Positions 58,865 to 60,036 of a DNA stretch of 60,036 nucleotides are shown piece by piece (position 1 is the stretch's first letter; every line of letters begins with the position of its first letter). A program made the translations under genes and the position numbers. The stretch covers positions 1-60,036 of the forward strand of contig NZ_KB908032.1 in the NCBI RefSeq assembly GCF_000382305.1, read 5' to 3'. Under the pieces are notes generated by a model that ran no database searches, was not told where the DNA came from, and saw only the letters and a program-made list of their open reading frames with translations. Source of the DNA: Vitreoscilla stercoraria DSM 513 (lineage in GTDB: Bacteria; Pseudomonadota; Gammaproteobacteria; Burkholderiales; Neisseriaceae).

Positions 58865-59480
58865 TCAATTTAAAATCATTTTTTCGACTTTAACCGATAA
58901 TGTAATGCAAATATTACATTATGTTTTTAATCTCAAATTGAAATTCTAATCAGCATCGCGCTGCCGAAAACCAAACTTTTAATCATTGATAATCGATCAC
59001 ATCTTGATTTTACTGCTGGATATTTTTACAGGACGCCCATTGGATGTTTATCGGACTATCCAATTAGTTACACTGATGTGATTTTAAACTGCTTTTTTAA
59101 AAAATTCTTGATTAACGATGATTGAATGATGACCACAGTGTGTGTCTTACAATTTTAATGGATTTTTTGCTAGCAAATATATTTTGATTCAAACCTCTGA
59201 TTCAATGAATCAATTTTTACCAAAACAAATATTCCAATACGGTAAAACCCAAAGCAACCGGAACCACCCAAAAACGAATTTGATCTTCGTAATAACCAAT
59301 GTAAGCATCCTTATGTAACCAATAAAGATACAACAAAAACAATTCAATAACCAAATTCAATAAAAAATCTTTAAAAAATTCAAACACGGTACTGATGCTC
59401 CTATTGCAATCCAAATCCAATCAGTCCTTTTTTATTCACACTCCATCACCTTCATATGGCCATTGATAATCATCAATTTA
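58865..59480. other. Nearly gene-free AT-rich stretch before the IS5 element
   Basis: About 600 bases of AT-rich DNA. It carries one GCGTCCTGTAAAA element (59029, inverted) and a possible small membrane-protein gene on the minus strand (59217-59387). I found no guaA-like repeat that would mark the other prophage end. Confidence 0.5.
59217..59387 (-). CDS. Possible small membrane protein
   Basis: From the GTG at 59387, 10 bases after AGGAG, the product is 56 residues: VFEFFKDFLLNLVIELFLLYLYWLHKDAYIGYYEDQIRFWVVPVALGFTVLEYLFW. It has two hydrophobic helices with a charged loop. A longer frame opens at a TTG (59420). No family is recognised and the frame could be chance, though the regular helix pattern speaks for coding. 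Confidence 0.4.
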   Translation of the reverse strand: MFEFFKDFLLNLVIELFLLYLYWLHKDAYIGYYEDQIRFWVVPVALGFTVLEYLFW

Positions 59481-60036
59481 GGGTCTGTTGAACATTTGGA
59501 TGGATAGGATAGAGGACGTTAAAATATTATCGCCAAACAACTTTTAATCGCCCTCTATCCATGCTTGCAACCATCATCACAGAAGAACAATGGCAGAAGC
59601 TAAAGTCCATTCTCCTAGATTTGAATGTTTATGACAAACCCAGTTTGAAAAAGACTTTTTTAGGAATCATTTATCGCCTCAAAACGGGTTGCCAATGGCG
59701 ATATTTGCCCAGTTGTTATGGAAAGGCCAATACTGTATTCAAAGCATTTCGTAGGTGGTCGGCAACAGGTTTATTTTATAAATTATTCAAAAGGTTGATT
59801 CAAAGCGCTGATACGGAATGGGTTTCAATTGATGCGACTCATATTCGAGCACATCAGAGCAGTGCTGGGGCCGTAGGTGGTGGCGATCAAAGTATCGCCA
59901 AAAGTATTGGCGGCAACAGTTCAAAAATTCATTTGGCAGTTGATGCACATGGTAATCCGCTTGAGTTTCTTGTGGGCGATGGCATTACTCATGATATTAA
60001 AATAGCACCGATGTTGCTGCAGCTTTTGGACTTGAA
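59481..60036 (+). mobile_element. IS5-family insertion sequence, right end missing
   Basis: The left terminal repeat begins GGGTCTGTTGAACATTTGG at 59481, typical for IS5/IS427-type elements, preceded by TTTA that could be part of the target duplication. The transposase gene starts at 59561. The element is cut by the window edge at 60036. Confidence 0.85.
59561..60036 (+). CDS. IS5-family transposase, N-terminal part
   Basis: One open frame from the ATG at 59561 to the window end (158 codons). The protein contains the IS5 family DUF4096-like start (EEQWQKLKSILLDLNVYDKPSLKKTFLGIIYRLKTGCQWRYLP), a YGKANTVFKAFRRWSATGLF segment and the DDE core beginning with WVSIDATHIRAHQ and KIHLAVDAHGNPLEFLVGDG. 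The second aspartate and glutamate lie beyond the edge. Many IS427-group elements split this into two frames; here it is one frame as far as seen. Confidence 0.9.
   Translation, partial: MLATIITEEQWQKLKSILLDLNVYDKPSLKKTFLGIIYRLKTGCQWRYLPSCYGKANTVFKAFRRWSATGLFYKLFKRLIQSADTEWVSIDATHIRAHQSSAGAVGGGDQSIAKSIGGNSSKIHLAVDAHGNPLEFLVGDGITHDIKIAPMLLQLLDL

Noticed and set aside
58865..59480. Possible second att site (guaA repeat) at the right
   Set aside because: No copy of the I-E-W-E-stop sequence was found by eye in this stretch.
1..60036. tRNA or rRNA genes
   Set aside because: I saw no sequence with tRNA-like arms and CCA-type end or rRNA signatures.

Overview
The window is one side of an integrated temperate tailed phage, with chromosome only at its extreme left. 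It is bounded by two truncated insertion sequences: an IS3-family element cut at base 1 and an IS5-family element cut at base 60036. That is how a draft contig often ends. The left junction (about 1102-1119, minus strand) reads as the last codons of guaA (I-E-W-E-stop) followed by a terminator, which is typical of islands inserted at the 3' end of guaA. No integrase, tape-measure, endolysin or holin gene is visible, so the element probably continues to the right. The host is not certain. The octamer GCGTCCTG and its extension GCGTCCTGTA are strongly over-represented, also as inverted pairs in terminators. This resembles the DNA-uptake sequences of Neisseriaceae, but in a form I cannot match to a known dialect. 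I therefore suggest a Neisseriaceae-like proteobacterium at low confidence.

Layout. (1) 1-1120: IS3 copy, terminator, guaA att site. (2) 1195-12257, almost all minus strand: a leftward early operon with an AlpA-like regulator, RdgC, a RecT annealing protein, a PD-(D/E)XK exonuclease and many small genes. (3) 12355-14420: immunity region with an S24 CI-type repressor, a divergent Cro-like gene, a DUF3800 gene and two matching palindromic operators. (4) 14661-22637, plus strand: CII-like protein, AntA/KilAC antirepressor, DnaT-like initiator carrying 22-bp iterons, DnaC-like loader, DUF1064 nuclease, small and large terminase. (5) 22974-28918: a lipoprotein, then DarA/polyvalent-type proteins (pyrophosphatase-like, LPD-like, HExxH) of the sort thought to be co-injected to blunt host defence. 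(6) 28919-38200: AT-rich cargo with an orphan I-F-type CRISPR array (12 repeats), a cold-shock gene, a C4-type antisense RNA next to a second antirepressor, a PD-(D/E)XK-DUF2075 helicase plus MazG pair, an HsdR remnant, a HEPN-NB-ARC-TPR protein and an IS3 remnant. (7) 38218-58583: structural genes (capsid, sheath, tube candidate, gp25-like and gp6/J-like baseplate, fibre, portal), interrupted by a minus-strand cytosine methyltransferase fused to an HpaII-like endonuclease. (8) 58600-60036: nearly gene-free DNA and the IS5 end.

Most notable new signal: five intergenic sites (23364, 39072, 43140, 50809, 57019) share GGGAACGC, 26 bases, then an A/T box resembling a -10 element. Each precedes a block of late genes, and four of them have a terminator-like hairpin starting inside or directly after the A/T box and ending just before the start codon or ribosome site. 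I read these as a phage-specific late promoter merged with a terminator, probably driven by a phage activator. The cargo region and the restriction fusion suggest a prophage that competes with other phages and may protect its host.
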